A stretch of 64,000 nt of DNA from NCBI RefSeq assembly GCF_009765785.1, contig NZ_LMUT01000009.1, positions 447,406-511,405 of the forward strand, in the 5' to 3' direction. The position numbers and the translations under genes are program-made. This document shows, in pieces, positions 42,681 through 52,800 of this stretch. The notes below the pieces were generated by a model that was not told the origin of the DNA, did no database searches, and saw nothing but the letters and a program-made list of their open reading frames with translations. The stretch's first letter is position 1, and each line of letters begins with the position of its first letter. Source of the DNA: Granulicella sp. L46. Lineage in GTDB: Bacteria; Acidobacteriota; Terriglobia; Terriglobales; Acidobacteriaceae.

Positions 42681-44078
42681 ATGCCGGAATTTCCTGCGAA
42701 GTCATCGAATCTTCAAGAGCGATTCAGATCCGTGTCGATGGGCGTGAAGCTCATCGTCGTTTGTAGCCTGGCCCTACTCATGGCCATCCCCGCACTCTTT
42801 GTAAGCGGCCTGGTGGATGACAGAACAAGCCGCGCAGCGACGGTCACGAATGAAATCAGCAGCCGCGTGGGTGGCCCGCAGACGTTTCTTGGACCAACGC
42901 TCGCTATTCCGTACAGTATTCCACCCCAATCTCTAGCTGCTTCAACACAGCACGGCATCTATCTCGTGTTCCCTGCTCAAGCAGCTGCGGACGTCAAGAC
43001 GACAACGGAGGAACGTCACCGCTCCCTCTTCAGGGTTCCGGTATTTCAGGCGGATTTGAAGTTCGACGCAATCTTCGACCTGTCTGGAGTTCCGGCAGCG
43101 GCTCCTCAAGGCGCGCAACTCGATTGGAGCCAGGCAGAGATCGTAGTGGGTGTAAGCGATCCACGAGGAGCGCTGGCCGACGCGACCCTGACGACAGACG
43201 GCAAAACAGCAACGCTGGTGCCAGCGGAAGTTGCTGAGACCATCACATTTGGCGCGGACCCAAACCGACTGGTAAAGCTATCTCTCCTCGGCGCCAAGGT
43301 CGGCGGCATCGTCAAGCCTGGCTCCCAATTTCACGCAACCTCGACACTGCGATTCTCCGGTGCGGAGCGGATCTCGGTCCTCGCATACGGCAAAACAACG
43401 CATCTCACCGCGCAGGGCGACTGGCGGAATCCTGGGTTCGACGGAGGCACCCTTCCAGTCAATCGAACCATTTCGGATCATGGCTTTACGGCAGAGTGGT
43501 CCGTTCCCTTTATCGCCCGCGGTGTGCGCGCCGAAGGCCCAAGTGACTCCATCACGGGACTCGACTCCACGGCGCTTGGCATCTCCTTCATCGAAGTCGC
43601 CGACCCCTATCAGTCCGTCAATCGATCTCTCAAGTACGTACTGTTATTCCTCGGCCTGGTCTTTCTGTCCTACTTCATCTTCGAGGTCACGACCGGGAAA
43701 CGAGCCCATCTAGCCCAGTACATCCTGGTAGGCATCGCACAGATTATCTTTTATCTGCTCCTCTTGTCCTTCGCTGAGCGCATTGGTTTCGAGCTTGGTT
43801 TCGTGCTCGCTGGGACTGCCACGGTAACCCTGCTTTCGCTCAATGCAGGCTGGATATTCTCCAGCAGGTTACAGGGAGCAAGGGCCTTCGTTGTCTTCAC
43901 CTTCCTTTACACCCTGATCTATCTGCTCCTGACACTTGAAGACAACGCGTTATTCGTCGGCGCGATTGCGAGCTTTCTGGCAGTTGCGATAGCAATGTAC
44001 TTCACCCGCAACATCAATTGGTACAGCGTCCTTCCAGCGGCAGCCGGGTCCGCTCCGGAGGTCCCGGATGCAAAGTAA
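42681..44078 (+). CDS. creD: CreD-like inner membrane protein
   Basis: 465 residues. N-terminal helix (GVKLIVVCSLALLMAIPALF) followed by a periplasmic domain with the family signature EISSRVGGPQTFLGPTLAIPY, then about six C-terminal helices from YVLLFLGLVFLSYFIFE onward. CreD of E. coli is an inner membrane protein tied to envelope integrity and beta-lactam or colicin response; its biochemical role is unknown. ATG 42681 has AAGGAG upstream; a longer frame from 42645 includes the operator and is rejected. The stop overlaps the uppS start by 11 bases. The dyad at 42642 implies control by the neighbouring HTH protein. Confidence 0.85.
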   Translation: MPEFPAKSSNLQERFRSVSMGVKLIVVCSLALLMAIPALFVSGLVDDRTSRAATVTNEISSRVGGPQTFLGPTLAIPYSIPPQSLAASTQHGIYLVFPAQAAADVKTTTEERHRSLFRVPVFQADLKFDAIFDLSGVPAAAPQGAQLDWSQAEIVVGVSDPRGALADATLTTDGKTATLVPAEVAETITFGADPNRLVKLSLLGAKVGGIVKPGSQFHATSTLRFSGAERISVLAYGKTTHLTAQGDWRNPGFDGGTLPVNRTISDHGFTAEWSVPFIARGVRAEGPSDSITGLDSTALGISFIEVADPYQSVNRSLKYVLLFLGLVFLSYFIFEVTTGKRAHLAQYILVGIAQIIFYLLLLSFAERIGFELGFVLAGTATVTLLSLNAGWIFSSRLQGARAFVVFTFLYTLIYLLLTLEDNALFVGAIASFLAVAIAMYFTRNINWYSVLPAAAGSAPEVPDAK

Positions 44079-44787
44079 CCAAAGCGGACATCATGTAGCG
44101 ATCATCATGGACGGAAATGGCCGCTGGGCCCAGCAACGCGGATTACCTCGCATCGCAGGCCATAGGGCAGGTATCGCCGCGGTACGGCGGGTCGTGGAAC
44201 GGGCCTTGGACCTGGGCATCGCCCGCCTCACACTCTACGCCTTCTCCTCCGATAACTGGCGTCGACCGGATGCCGAGGTTCAGAGTATCTTCTGGCTGCT
44301 CCGTGTGTACCTGCGCCTCGAAGCTGAACGGCTCCGCAAGCGCGGCGCACGGCTGCAGGTGATCGGGCGCCGGGATCGCTTGCAGAAAGAAGTGGTCAGC
44401 GAAATCATGAGAGCCGAAGCCGTCACCGCAACCGGGTGCAACCTGAACCTGTATGTCGCGATCGACTACTCGTCACGCGACGCCATCACTCGTGCGGCAG
44501 TCGCAGCCGCCGCTTCTAGTTCGAGCACAGAATCTCCGTCGCCAGATTCCCTCCGCGCCTTGTTAGCCGACACCTTCGATGAGCAAGGCGGGGATGTTGA
44601 TTTATTGATTCGAACCGGCGGCGAGAAGCGTCTCTCGGACTTCATGCTTTGGGAATCCGCCTATGCTGAACTCTTATTCACTGACCGCATGTGGCCAGAG
44701 TTCGACGAGCAGGATCTCGACGCTGCGTGGCAGGAATTTCATCGCAGGGAGCGCCGTTTCGGCGGCGCTTCTCCAGCAACCCTGTAA
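44068..44787 (+). CDS. uppS: Isoprenyl transferase (undecaprenyl diphosphate synthase-like)
   Basis: 239 residues of the cis-prenyltransferase family. HVAIIMDGNGRWAQQRG carries the Mg-binding Asp15; AGHRAG, LYAFSSDNWRRP and RTGGEKRLSDFMLWESAYAE match the conserved regions III-V. It condenses isopentenyl diphosphate into a cis-polyprenyl diphosphate used as lipid carrier in the envelope. The housekeeping uppS usually lies with cdsA/dxr/rseP; here it is coupled to creD in an island, so it may be a second copy. The usual region V RxSGEQR reads RTGGEKR, a mild departure. Confidence 0.88.
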   Translation: MQSNQSGHHVAIIMDGNGRWAQQRGLPRIAGHRAGIAAVRRVVERALDLGIARLTLYAFSSDNWRRPDAEVQSIFWLLRVYLRLEAERLRKRGARLQVIGRRDRLQKEVVSEIMRAEAVTATGCNLNLYVAIDYSSRDAITRAAVAAAASSSSTESPSPDSLRALLADTFDEQGGDVDLLIRTGGEKRLSDFMLWESAYAELLFTDRMWPEFDEQDLDAAWQEFHRRERRFGGASPATL

Positions 44788-44802
44788 TGTAGGATTTTTA
44801 CC

Positions 44803-45336
44803 TTGGAGCATCCGCGCCTCTTCACCCACATGACACAGCCTGACCCTGTTCGCCGAATCCGATTCTGGCTCGCCCTCTTTATCACCGGTCTGGTGCTGAG
44901 CGGGATCACTGCCTTTCCCCTACAAACAGAGCTAACCTGGCTTGTATCCCTCTTGCACACAAGCCCCTTTCGCCCCATTTCCGAGGCTACCCGCTTGCTT
45001 CCCTGGATCTCGCGGGTCAACGACGCACTCCATGCAACCAACGCCACGTATCCCTTCCTTGCTTACGGTACAGATTGGCTGGCGTTCGCTCATCTCGTGA
45101 TTGCCGTTGCCTTCGTTGGCCCCTTGATCGATCCGGTTCGAAACAAGTGGGTCATCACCTTCGGCCTTATTGCCTGCGCCAGCGTTATCCCCCTCGCCCT
45201 CATCGCAGGTCACGTCCGCGGCATACCCATTGCCTGGCGGCTCATCGACTGCAGTTTCGGTGCATTTGGCGTGATACCCCTTCTTCTATGTAGAAGCATG
45301 ATTGCCAAGCTCGAGCTCAAGAAAGCGTCGTATTAA
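44803..45336 (+). CDS. Small membrane protein of unknown function
   Basis: 177 residues with about four hydrophobic segments (FWLALFITGLVLSGITAF, LAFAHLVIAVAFVGPLI, VITFGLIACASVIPLALIAG, FGAFGVIPLLLCRSM). TTG 44803 has AGGA 8 bases upstream; ATG 44830 is the alternative and would start at MTQPDPVRR. It is 15 bases after uppS, so probably the same transcript. I do not recognise the family. Confidence 0.65.
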   Translation: MEHPRLFTHMTQPDPVRRIRFWLALFITGLVLSGITAFPLQTELTWLVSLLHTSPFRPISEATRLLPWISRVNDALHATNATYPFLAYGTDWLAFAHLVIAVAFVGPLIDPVRNKWVITFGLIACASVIPLALIAGHVRGIPIAWRLIDCSFGAFGVIPLLLCRSMIAKLELKKASY

Positions 45337-45445
45337 CAACGCCACTTCATCCTCACAGGGTCCGGGACCGCCCCCTCCAGAAGCATGCTAAGCTGTCTCC
45401 ACTTAGCCTTCAGAGTCTTTGGCGAAAGCGGAGTTCAAGCTCGCA

Positions 45446-47479
45446 ATGAAATCGCCGCACCCTTCCGGTGGCCTGGGAAAATCGCGACGTCTGTTGCTGT
45501 TGTTCATTCCTCTTGTCCTTCTACTGGCGGCGGCGCTTGTGGTCGTTTTCAGCGCTCGCCGAGCTCTCCATCGCGCCACGCAAGCTGCCGCCACTGCAGA
45601 CCAGCTAGCCTTCAACCTGCAGACCCTGGACTCCTCCTCCAACCTCGCGCGCAGCCTCGGAGCCGAAACCGTAGCTTCCAGGCCCAGCTATAACAGCGGC
45701 GTATTCTTCCTTGGCAATCTCTATCTTGGCGGCCCATCCGGCCTCACCATTCTCCGTGGCGATGGCACGCCGCGGTTCCGCCTCCGCTGCGGATTCGAAC
45801 TCCCGGTCGCCCCCATAGACGGCGTGACCAGCGGCCGTCTCCGCGGAACCAGCGATCCGCAACTGTTGCTTGCCACCGCCGGGGCCGGCTTGCTCCTCCT
45901 TGAGCCGCAATCCAATTCCTCCCCAACGCTTCACCAACTTCTGCCTAAGGACACAGAAGCCCGCGACCTCACCGCGGTGCTTCCCTTGGCCGACGGCGAC
46001 GTGCTGCTCGGGACCCGTCGTCGTGGTGTTCTCCTCTATAACGGCGCAACCCTCATGCCGTTTCGCTTCAACCTACCCGGAGTCAACGCGGCAACGCTTC
46101 AGGTCACAGCCCTCGCCGCCATCGACTCCGCATCCTTCCTCATCGGCACCCGCAACTCCGGCGTGTTCTACGTCCACGCGGGCACTGTAGATCACGCCAA
46201 CTCGGGCTCTGGCCTGCCCGACGACCAAGTCGAGTCCCTCGCCATCACTCGCGGTCCCGGCCCGCCTCGCGCTTTTGTCGGTACGCCTGTCGGCACTGCC
46301 GAATTCGATCTCGCGGCTCCCTCGTTTCGCCCGACGCGTCTGCTAGCTCAAGGCACGTTCAGCCATAGCCTTGTTGTCGACCAGCGCCAGCTCATCATTG
46401 GCACACTCGACCAGGGAATCCAACAAATTCCGTTGGACAGCACTCCCTCACTTCGCCGTGTTTCTATCTCGACCGGACCGGCCAGCCCCTCTCTCCAGCG
46501 GGTTGGTGCGTTTCTAACTGAGCCCGATGCGCTCTTTGCCCTGGCCGACGGCACTCTGCTGCGGCGAGAGGGTTCAGCTTGGACACCAGCGCTATCTCCC
46601 GAGCCGTCAACCCTCGCCGACGCCAACATCTCCGCACTTGCCTTCGCACCCGACGGCACCCTGTACGTTGGCTTCTTCGATCACGGCGTTGATCTCCTCA
46701 GCCCCGACGGTGCCGTTCGACACATTGAGGACGACCACCTCTTCTGTATCAACCGCCTCGTGATCGACCCGGAGCGCCACACCATGGATGCCGCTACAGC
46801 CGACGGCTTAGTCCTCTTCGACGCTCAAGGTCGGCCCCGCCAGACGCTCACCCAGCGCGACGGCCTTATCTCCAATCACATCACCGACGTCACCTTCGAG
46901 GGCGCTGTCACAGTCCTCGCCACGTCCGCCGGCATCAGCTTCCTCGGTCCTTCCGGCGCCGAGAGCCTCTATGCCTTCCAGGGTCTGGTCAACAATCACG
47001 TCTACGCTCTGGCTTCTGCCGGTCCTTCGGGCCAACTACTCGCTGGCACCCTCGGCGGCCTCTCTATCCTCAAGTCGAACGCCGTCGAGCGCAATCTCAC
47101 CGTCTCCAACTCAAGCCTCAAGCACAACTGGATCACCGCCCTGCTCCCATCCACGGACAACACAACGCTTGTTGGCACATACGGCGCAGGCGTAGAGACA
47201 CTCGATAGCCAAGGGCATTTCACACCCATCGAACTGCCGCCCGGAATGCCGCGCAACTTGGTCATCAACCCCAACGCCCTGTATGCAACTGCCTCGCACA
47301 TCTACGCCGGAACTCTGGGCAACGGGATGCTGGTCTACTCTGTCGCTTCCGGCCGATGGTCCGCGGTTACCAACGGCTTGCCATCGCTCAACATCACTGC
47401 CTTCGCCGCCCGCGCAGGTCAGATCTACATCGGAACAGAGAATGGCCTCGTCCGGATTCCTGAGGCGAATCTGCCATGA
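45446..47479 (+). CDS. Membrane-anchored beta-propeller protein (two-component-regulator-propeller-like repeats)
   Basis: About 677 residues. An N-terminal membrane anchor (RLLLLFIPLVLLLAAALVVVF) precedes repeated blades such as DGDVLLGTRRRGVLLYNG, SASFLIGTRNSGVFYVHAG, DGTLYVGFFDHGVDLLSPDG, TTLVGTYGAGVETLDSQGHF and GQIYIGTENGLVRIPE, the style of Reg_prop repeats in hybrid two-component sensors but without kinase or HTH parts. It likely faces the periplasm and binds a partner or ligand. TTG 45419 is a possible earlier start. Its stop overlaps the ATG of the VIT-VWA gene (ATGA), so the two proteins are made together. Confidence 0.75.
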   Translation: MKSPHPSGGLGKSRRLLLLFIPLVLLLAAALVVVFSARRALHRATQAAATADQLAFNLQTLDSSSNLARSLGAETVASRPSYNSGVFFLGNLYLGGPSGLTILRGDGTPRFRLRCGFELPVAPIDGVTSGRLRGTSDPQLLLATAGAGLLLLEPQSNSSPTLHQLLPKDTEARDLTAVLPLADGDVLLGTRRRGVLLYNGATLMPFRFNLPGVNAATLQVTALAAIDSASFLIGTRNSGVFYVHAGTVDHANSGSGLPDDQVESLAITRGPGPPRAFVGTPVGTAEFDLAAPSFRPTRLLAQGTFSHSLVVDQRQLIIGTLDQGIQQIPLDSTPSLRRVSISTGPASPSLQRVGAFLTEPDALFALADGTLLRREGSAWTPALSPEPSTLADANISALAFAPDGTLYVGFFDHGVDLLSPDGAVRHIEDDHLFCINRLVIDPERHTMDAATADGLVLFDAQGRPRQTLTQRDGLISNHITDVTFEGAVTVLATSAGISFLGPSGAESLYAFQGLVNNHVYALASAGPSGQLLAGTLGGLSILKSNAVERNLTVSNSSLKHNWITALLPSTDNTTLVGTYGAGVETLDSQGHFTPIELPPGMPRNLVINPNALYATASHIYAGTLGNGMLVYSVASGRWSAVTNGLPSLNITAFAARAGQIYIGTENGLVRIPEANLP

Positions 47480-49869
47480 AGACCCTGGCTCTGTTCGTTC
47501 TGCTCGCCTTCGCGGCTATCCCAACCAGCGCGCAGTCTGGCACCCTCATCCCCCGCGACAAAGACGCTCCCGACCCCGCCATCCTCTCGCTCGACGAGAT
47601 GCGAGTCGATGTCACCATCGACAATGGCGATGCCCATGTTTCCATCATCCAAATCTTCGCAAACCACTCAGGCAATATCGAAGAAGGCACGTACCGCTTC
47701 GCGCTTCCCGGCGGCTCCACGGTCTCAGACTTCGCCGTGTGGGACGGGGCCGTGCGCATTCCTGCCGTGATCCTCGAGCGCAAACGCGCCGAGCAGGTCT
47801 ACGACCAGGCTCGCCTGCAGGTCGTCGATCCCGGTCTGCTCGAAGCCGGGGAGCGCGATGACAAGGATCCGCGCGCCACCTCACTCTTCACGGCAAAGAT
47901 TGTCCCCATCCCAGCCTATGGCACCAAGCGTCTCGAGATCGAATACCACCAGCGTCTGGCGACTTCGGCATTCAAACAATCCTTCACTCTCTCACTGAAG
48001 CCCGACGCTGGCCAGCAACAAGCCGTTGGCAATTTCACCCTGCATTTCGCCCTTCACTCCGTAAACGCTTTGCAAAACTTCACCGCCCCGTCCGCACACT
48101 TTCCTCTCACCCTCACCAGCAACGACAAGCATACCGTCGAAGGCACGATGCATGCCTCCAATCTATCGCTCGACCAGGACTTCGTAGCCAACTGGCTTCT
48201 TTCTCAAGCCGATGCAGACCAGGTCGAGGTCATCACGCATCGCGACCCTCAAACGCCGCTCCCAACTGCCAGCGAACCGCTCGCATCGTCCCGCATCTCC
48301 GCGCCCGAGCCCGGCTTCTTCCAGGCGCAGATCCTCGTTGCGAATCCCGATACCCCGAAACCTGCCACTCAGGCTCCTCCACGCACCGTCATCCTGCTCT
48401 TCGACAACTCACTCTCCATGCAATGGGACAAGCTCGAGCGTAGTTACGCGGCACTCGAAGCCACTCTTCGCACTCTCAAGCCCGCAGACCACTTCAACGT
48501 CCTCCTCTTCAATCAATCCGTCACCCCCTTCAAGCCTCAGCCCATCGCCGCGACCCCCGATGCCATTCAGCAGGTTCTCACCTTCGTTCGTTCCAGCAAC
48601 CTTCGTGGCGGAACCGATGCCCTCAAAGCCCTGACCGCAGCCATCGCCCAATCCACTCAGCCCAACACCACGATCGCTCTCCTCTCCGATGGCGGCTCCG
48701 ACCGCGGAGAGACTGTTCTTGGCAACAAAATCGCGGCCCGCTACACCGCCCTCTGGAAGCAGTCTCCGCATCCGCCACAGACCGATGTCTTCGCGGTAGG
48801 AGATGATGCCAACCTTCCATTCCTCCGCAAACTCGCCCGCAACAACGGCTTCCTCGAAGCGGTTCTCTCCACGGAGCCTGTCGACTTTCATCTCCAGTCG
48901 TGGATTTCCAAGCTCACCCTCAATCCCCTCGCAAGCACGACCCTCACCGCCTCGCCGGCTGCGAACACTTCGTATATCTATCCGCTCGACGATGCAATCT
49001 ATCCCGGCTCCATCGCACAGTGGGTTGGACAGTATCAACCCTCTCCAGCGCCTCTGACACTCACCTTGCACGCAACCCGCGATGGTAAGCCACTCATTGC
49101 AACCGCTCAGACCGCGCTTCCTGCGAATGACCTCACGCATCCCCAGCTCCCGCGCATCTGGGCACAGGCCCGCGTTAATGCGCTGCTCGCTGAGATCGAC
49201 AGCGACGGCGAAAGTGAAGCCGCCATCGCCGAAATCATCCGGTTGTCGCGTCGCTACAAGTTCGTCACCCCGTACACCAGTTTCCTGGCTGTCCCGCGAT
49301 CGCTCCTCCGCCCCCGCGTGATCCGTCCTGGAGATCCGGTCCTGCGCGTCCGCACCGACCCTGCGATCACTTCTGTGATTGCCCTCTTTCCCTTCGGACT
49401 CACCAAGCCGCTGCGGCACCTTGCCAGCGAAGATCTGCAGGCCCCCGGCGATCAAGCCAACCGCCTCTGGGAGACCCGCTTCCTCGCTCCTTCTGACATG
49501 AAGGACGGCACCTACAATGTGCGCCTCCTCCTCCGGGATACTCACGGCAACACCTACACGGAGGCGAAGACCTTCGTCATCGCCAGCACTCCGCCAACAG
49601 TGAAACTGCAGCTCGCCCGAACCAGCGCCCACCGTGGCGAAGCTTTTGAGATTCACGCCACCGCCTCCTCTTCGACACGAACGCTTACAGCCCAGATCGA
49701 CGGCGTCGCCTCCACCCCTCTTCGCTGGAATCCCCGCGCCCAAATCAATACCGGCGTTCTCACCATTCCCAACGACCTTCCCGTCGGCCGCTACACCCTC
49801 ACGGTTACAGCCGAGGACATCGCTCACAATCTGGGCAGTCAGGAGGTGTCCCTCGATGTCGTCCCGTAA
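47476..49869 (+). CDS. Exported VIT and VWA domain protein
   Basis: 797 residues. Signal peptide (LALFVLLAFAAIPTSAQ), VIT domain (about 35-165: HVSIIQIFANHSGNIEEGTY, FALPGGSTVSDFAVWDG), a von Willebrand A domain (about 300-485) whose MIDAS residues are visible as DNSLS, GGTDA and LSDGGSD, then a C-terminal Ig-like part (PVGRYTLTVTAEDIAHN). The arrangement is that of inter-alpha-trypsin-inhibitor heavy-chain-like proteins. The MIDAS suggests metal-dependent binding to a protein partner, perhaps the huge TPR protein that follows. There is no sortase tail or C-terminal helix. It overlaps both neighbours (4 bases before, 14 after). Confidence 0.85.
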   Translation: MKTLALFVLLAFAAIPTSAQSGTLIPRDKDAPDPAILSLDEMRVDVTIDNGDAHVSIIQIFANHSGNIEEGTYRFALPGGSTVSDFAVWDGAVRIPAVILERKRAEQVYDQARLQVVDPGLLEAGERDDKDPRATSLFTAKIVPIPAYGTKRLEIEYHQRLATSAFKQSFTLSLKPDAGQQQAVGNFTLHFALHSVNALQNFTAPSAHFPLTLTSNDKHTVEGTMHASNLSLDQDFVANWLLSQADADQVEVITHRDPQTPLPTASEPLASSRISAPEPGFFQAQILVANPDTPKPATQAPPRTVILLFDNSLSMQWDKLERSYAALEATLRTLKPADHFNVLLFNQSVTPFKPQPIAATPDAIQQVLTFVRSSNLRGGTDALKALTAAIAQSTQPNTTIALLSDGGSDRGETVLGNKIAARYTALWKQSPHPPQTDVFAVGDDANLPFLRKLARNNGFLEAVLSTEPVDFHLQSWISKLTLNPLASTTLTASPAANTSYIYPLDDAIYPGSIAQWVGQYQPSPAPLTLTLHATRDGKPLIATAQTALPANDLTHPQLPRIWAQARVNALLAEIDSDGESEAAIAEIIRLSRRYKFVTPYTSFLAVPRSLLRPRVIRPGDPVLRVRTDPAITSVIALFPFGLTKPLRHLASEDLQAPGDQANRLWETRFLAPSDMKDGTYNVRLLLRDTHGNTYTEAKTFVIASTPPTVKLQLARTSAHRGEAFEIHATASSSTRTLTAQIDGVASTPLRWNPRAQINTGVLTIPNDLPVGRYTLTVTAEDIAHNLGSQEVSLDVVP

Positions 49870-52800
49870 ACCGGTACGCAATGTTTCGACGCGTCTATTC
49901 CGAAAGGACAATCGGCGCCTACTCGCCGCGGGCGTCGTTCTCGGCACACTCACCGTCCCGCTCGCAGCCAGGGCTACCCTCCCTGATTGGCTGCAACACG
50001 TCGTCGGCGCCTCCACTGTTGAGTCCGCGCTCTATCGCGCCATGCAGCTGCCTTCAGTCCAGGCGCTCTATCCACGACCTCCCAAAGAAGCTGCCAGCGA
50101 ACTATCGCGCCTCATCGCCACGAATTCCAGTGACGCCGAGCTGTATCAACTGCGCGCTCGAACGGACGAGCAAGCCCTCGACGAACCGGCCGCTGAATCT
50201 GACTGGAAGCTCTACGTGGCGCATTCTCCAGACCCCACCGCTGCCCGTCTCGAACTGGCCGACTTCTACCAACGCCGCCTCATGATCCCCCAGGAGATCG
50301 CGGTCCTGAAAGACGTTGCCGCCGCTCCTCCCCTCCCCTCCGAAACCTACATCGATCCCGCCGCGCAGCGCTCGTGGCTCGCCTTCGAACGCATTCTCGG
50401 CGCCATCTATCAGCAAGGCCTACCAGCTTCGGAAACAGCATCCACCTTCAACGCCTTCCTCGCACGTTATCCCGACCAGCCCGCCGTCTACGCCGCCTTC
50501 TTTCAATTCGAGATCGACCAGCAGGACTGGCCTGCCGCGCAATCGCTGATCGAACGCTACACCCACGCGTTTCCCCAGGACAAAATCTTCCCCATCCGCG
50601 CCCAGGCCCTGATCGAGTTCCATCGCGGTAACATCGACGCCGCCCTCGCCGTCTACGACCATGCCTTCCAGCCCCTCTGGCCCACCGAGCTCATCCAGTC
50701 CTACTTCGCTTTGCTGCAGCAGACTCATCGCCAGCGAGCTTTCGTCGCCGCGGCCCGCGACCAGCTCGCCGCGCATCCCGATGGCCCTGAAGCTCTCAAC
50801 GCACTTGCCCGCATCTTCTACTACGATCAGCAAGCAGGACGAACGGACTCCGCGCAGCAAACCCTTGACGCCTTCCGCATCGCCCGCGACACGCGCAATG
50901 CCCCCTGGACTCCCACCGATCTCTACACGCTCGCGAACCTCAGCCTCTCCATCCACTCGTACGCAGAGGCCGCCCGTTACAACTACGCGCTCGCTGCTTC
51001 ATCCGGAACCGCGCCCACCGGCGAACCCTCCGCGCAGGCCGGTCTCGCCCGTCTCATCGATATCCTTCTGCAAGCCCCCGAGCAACCGCTCGCACTTGGC
51101 GCGCAGAACCTCACACTCTATCGTGATATCGCCACGCTCGACCAAGGCCCCGGCTACTGGAATGGCATCCTCTCGCTTTGGCTCAACGGCGAAAGCCCCG
51201 AGTCTCAGTACAAATCCGAAACTTCCAAGGCGCAACGCTACTTCCATCGCGCCAAGGCTGCCGAGCTCCTCGCCGATCTTGACCAGCGCTTTCCCTCTGC
51301 GCCCGAACGCCCCGCACTGCATGCCCAACTCATTCGCGCTCTCTCCGATTACGGCGAACCCGCAACCGTTATCTCCGCCGGCAAACAATTCCTTGCATCC
51401 TTCCCGTCTGCTCCGGAACGTCTCGACGTTGCCAGCCTCATGGCCGATGCCTACGCTCGCCAGAACGATACCTCAGCCGAATTCGCTCTCTACGAATCTC
51501 TCCTCACCGAGCTCGCCGCGAAAACCGCCGGCCTTCCGCTCACCTCCTCTTCCACCGCGCCACCGCCCGCACCTGCCCCCGGCACCGTCGGCTTCTACGT
51601 CCGCGTGCAGGATCCCGACTCCGTCGATAGTGACGCTTTACCAGCGCAGAAGCTCAACGCCCAGCCCCTCGCGCAGCTTCCCACGCGCAAGTCGCTTCCC
51701 GAAGGCACCGCCTACACGGCCATCCTGGACCGCTATCTCGGGCGGCTTACAGCGACCGGCCAGCTTCCCCGCGCGCTCACCGTGCTGCGTACGCAACTCG
51801 ATCGCAACCCCAATGACCCGCTACTCTACGAGCGGCTCGCGACCTTCTTCGAGCAAAACAATCTCTCCGCACAGCAGGAGCAGATCTACCAGCAGGCAAT
51901 TGCGAAATTTCAGCAACCCTCCAACTATGACAAGCTCGCACGCCTCTATTTGCGAGAGAAGAAGCGCGAAGCCTTCGCAGAGCTCGCGAAAAAAGCTACC
52001 GACATCTTCTCCGGAACCGACCTCGACAACTTCTTCGCTAACGTCAATCCCAAACAACCCATCGGCCCGCAGCTCGCTTTAGAACTCGACCTCTACGCCG
52101 CCAAACGCTTTCCCCACGACCTCGTCTTCACGCACAACCTGCTCACGGCCTACCAGGCGGCCACCACCCGCGACACGGCCGCATACGAAGCCCTGCTGCG
52201 CAGCCAATGGTGGGAGTCTGACGACCTGCGTGACGAATTCCTCACCTACCTCAGCCGCGCCGGAAAGCTCCAGTCCGAACTCTCTCAACTCGAATCGCTC
52301 AACAACCAGGCCTCTGCTGCTTCGCCGCCATCCAACCCGGCAGCCATCCGCGAACAAGCCGAGATCGACATCTTCACCTCGCACTTCGAGCAGGGGGCCC
52401 CGCTGCTTGGCTCGGTCGCAGACCTCTACCCCGCAGACGCAGATACCGGCGACCAGGCCGTATCCCTCTATCGCTCCCTCGCCTATCTCGATCCGCAACC
52501 CACCTCAACGCTTCGCGCCGTAGCGCTCGAAAAAAACCTGCTCGCCGCCGCACCCGATAGTCCCGACCGCCTCGCCACGCTCGGCGATCTCTACGCCGAA
52601 GCCACCAGCACCGGCGGTGAGGATCTGGCCGCCGCCGCGCCCTTCTGGCGCCGCATCCCCGAGCTCCACCCCAACTCCACGCAGGCCTATCTCACCACCG
52701 CAACCATCTTCTGGGACTACTTCCAGTTCGACGACGCCCTCGCCGAAATCACTGCCGCACGCACCCACCTCCATTCGCCCGCTCTCTTTGGATACGAAGC

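Noticed and set aside
49634-49855. Upstream extension of the TPR protein frame
   Set aside because: Proline/arginine-rich antiframe of the VIT-VWA gene; AGGAGG before ATG 49856 fixes the start.
48409-50016. Long minus-strand open frame of 535 codons
   Set aside because: Shadow of the high-G+C VIT-VWA gene; low-complexity Gly/Glu/Arg translation with no domain.
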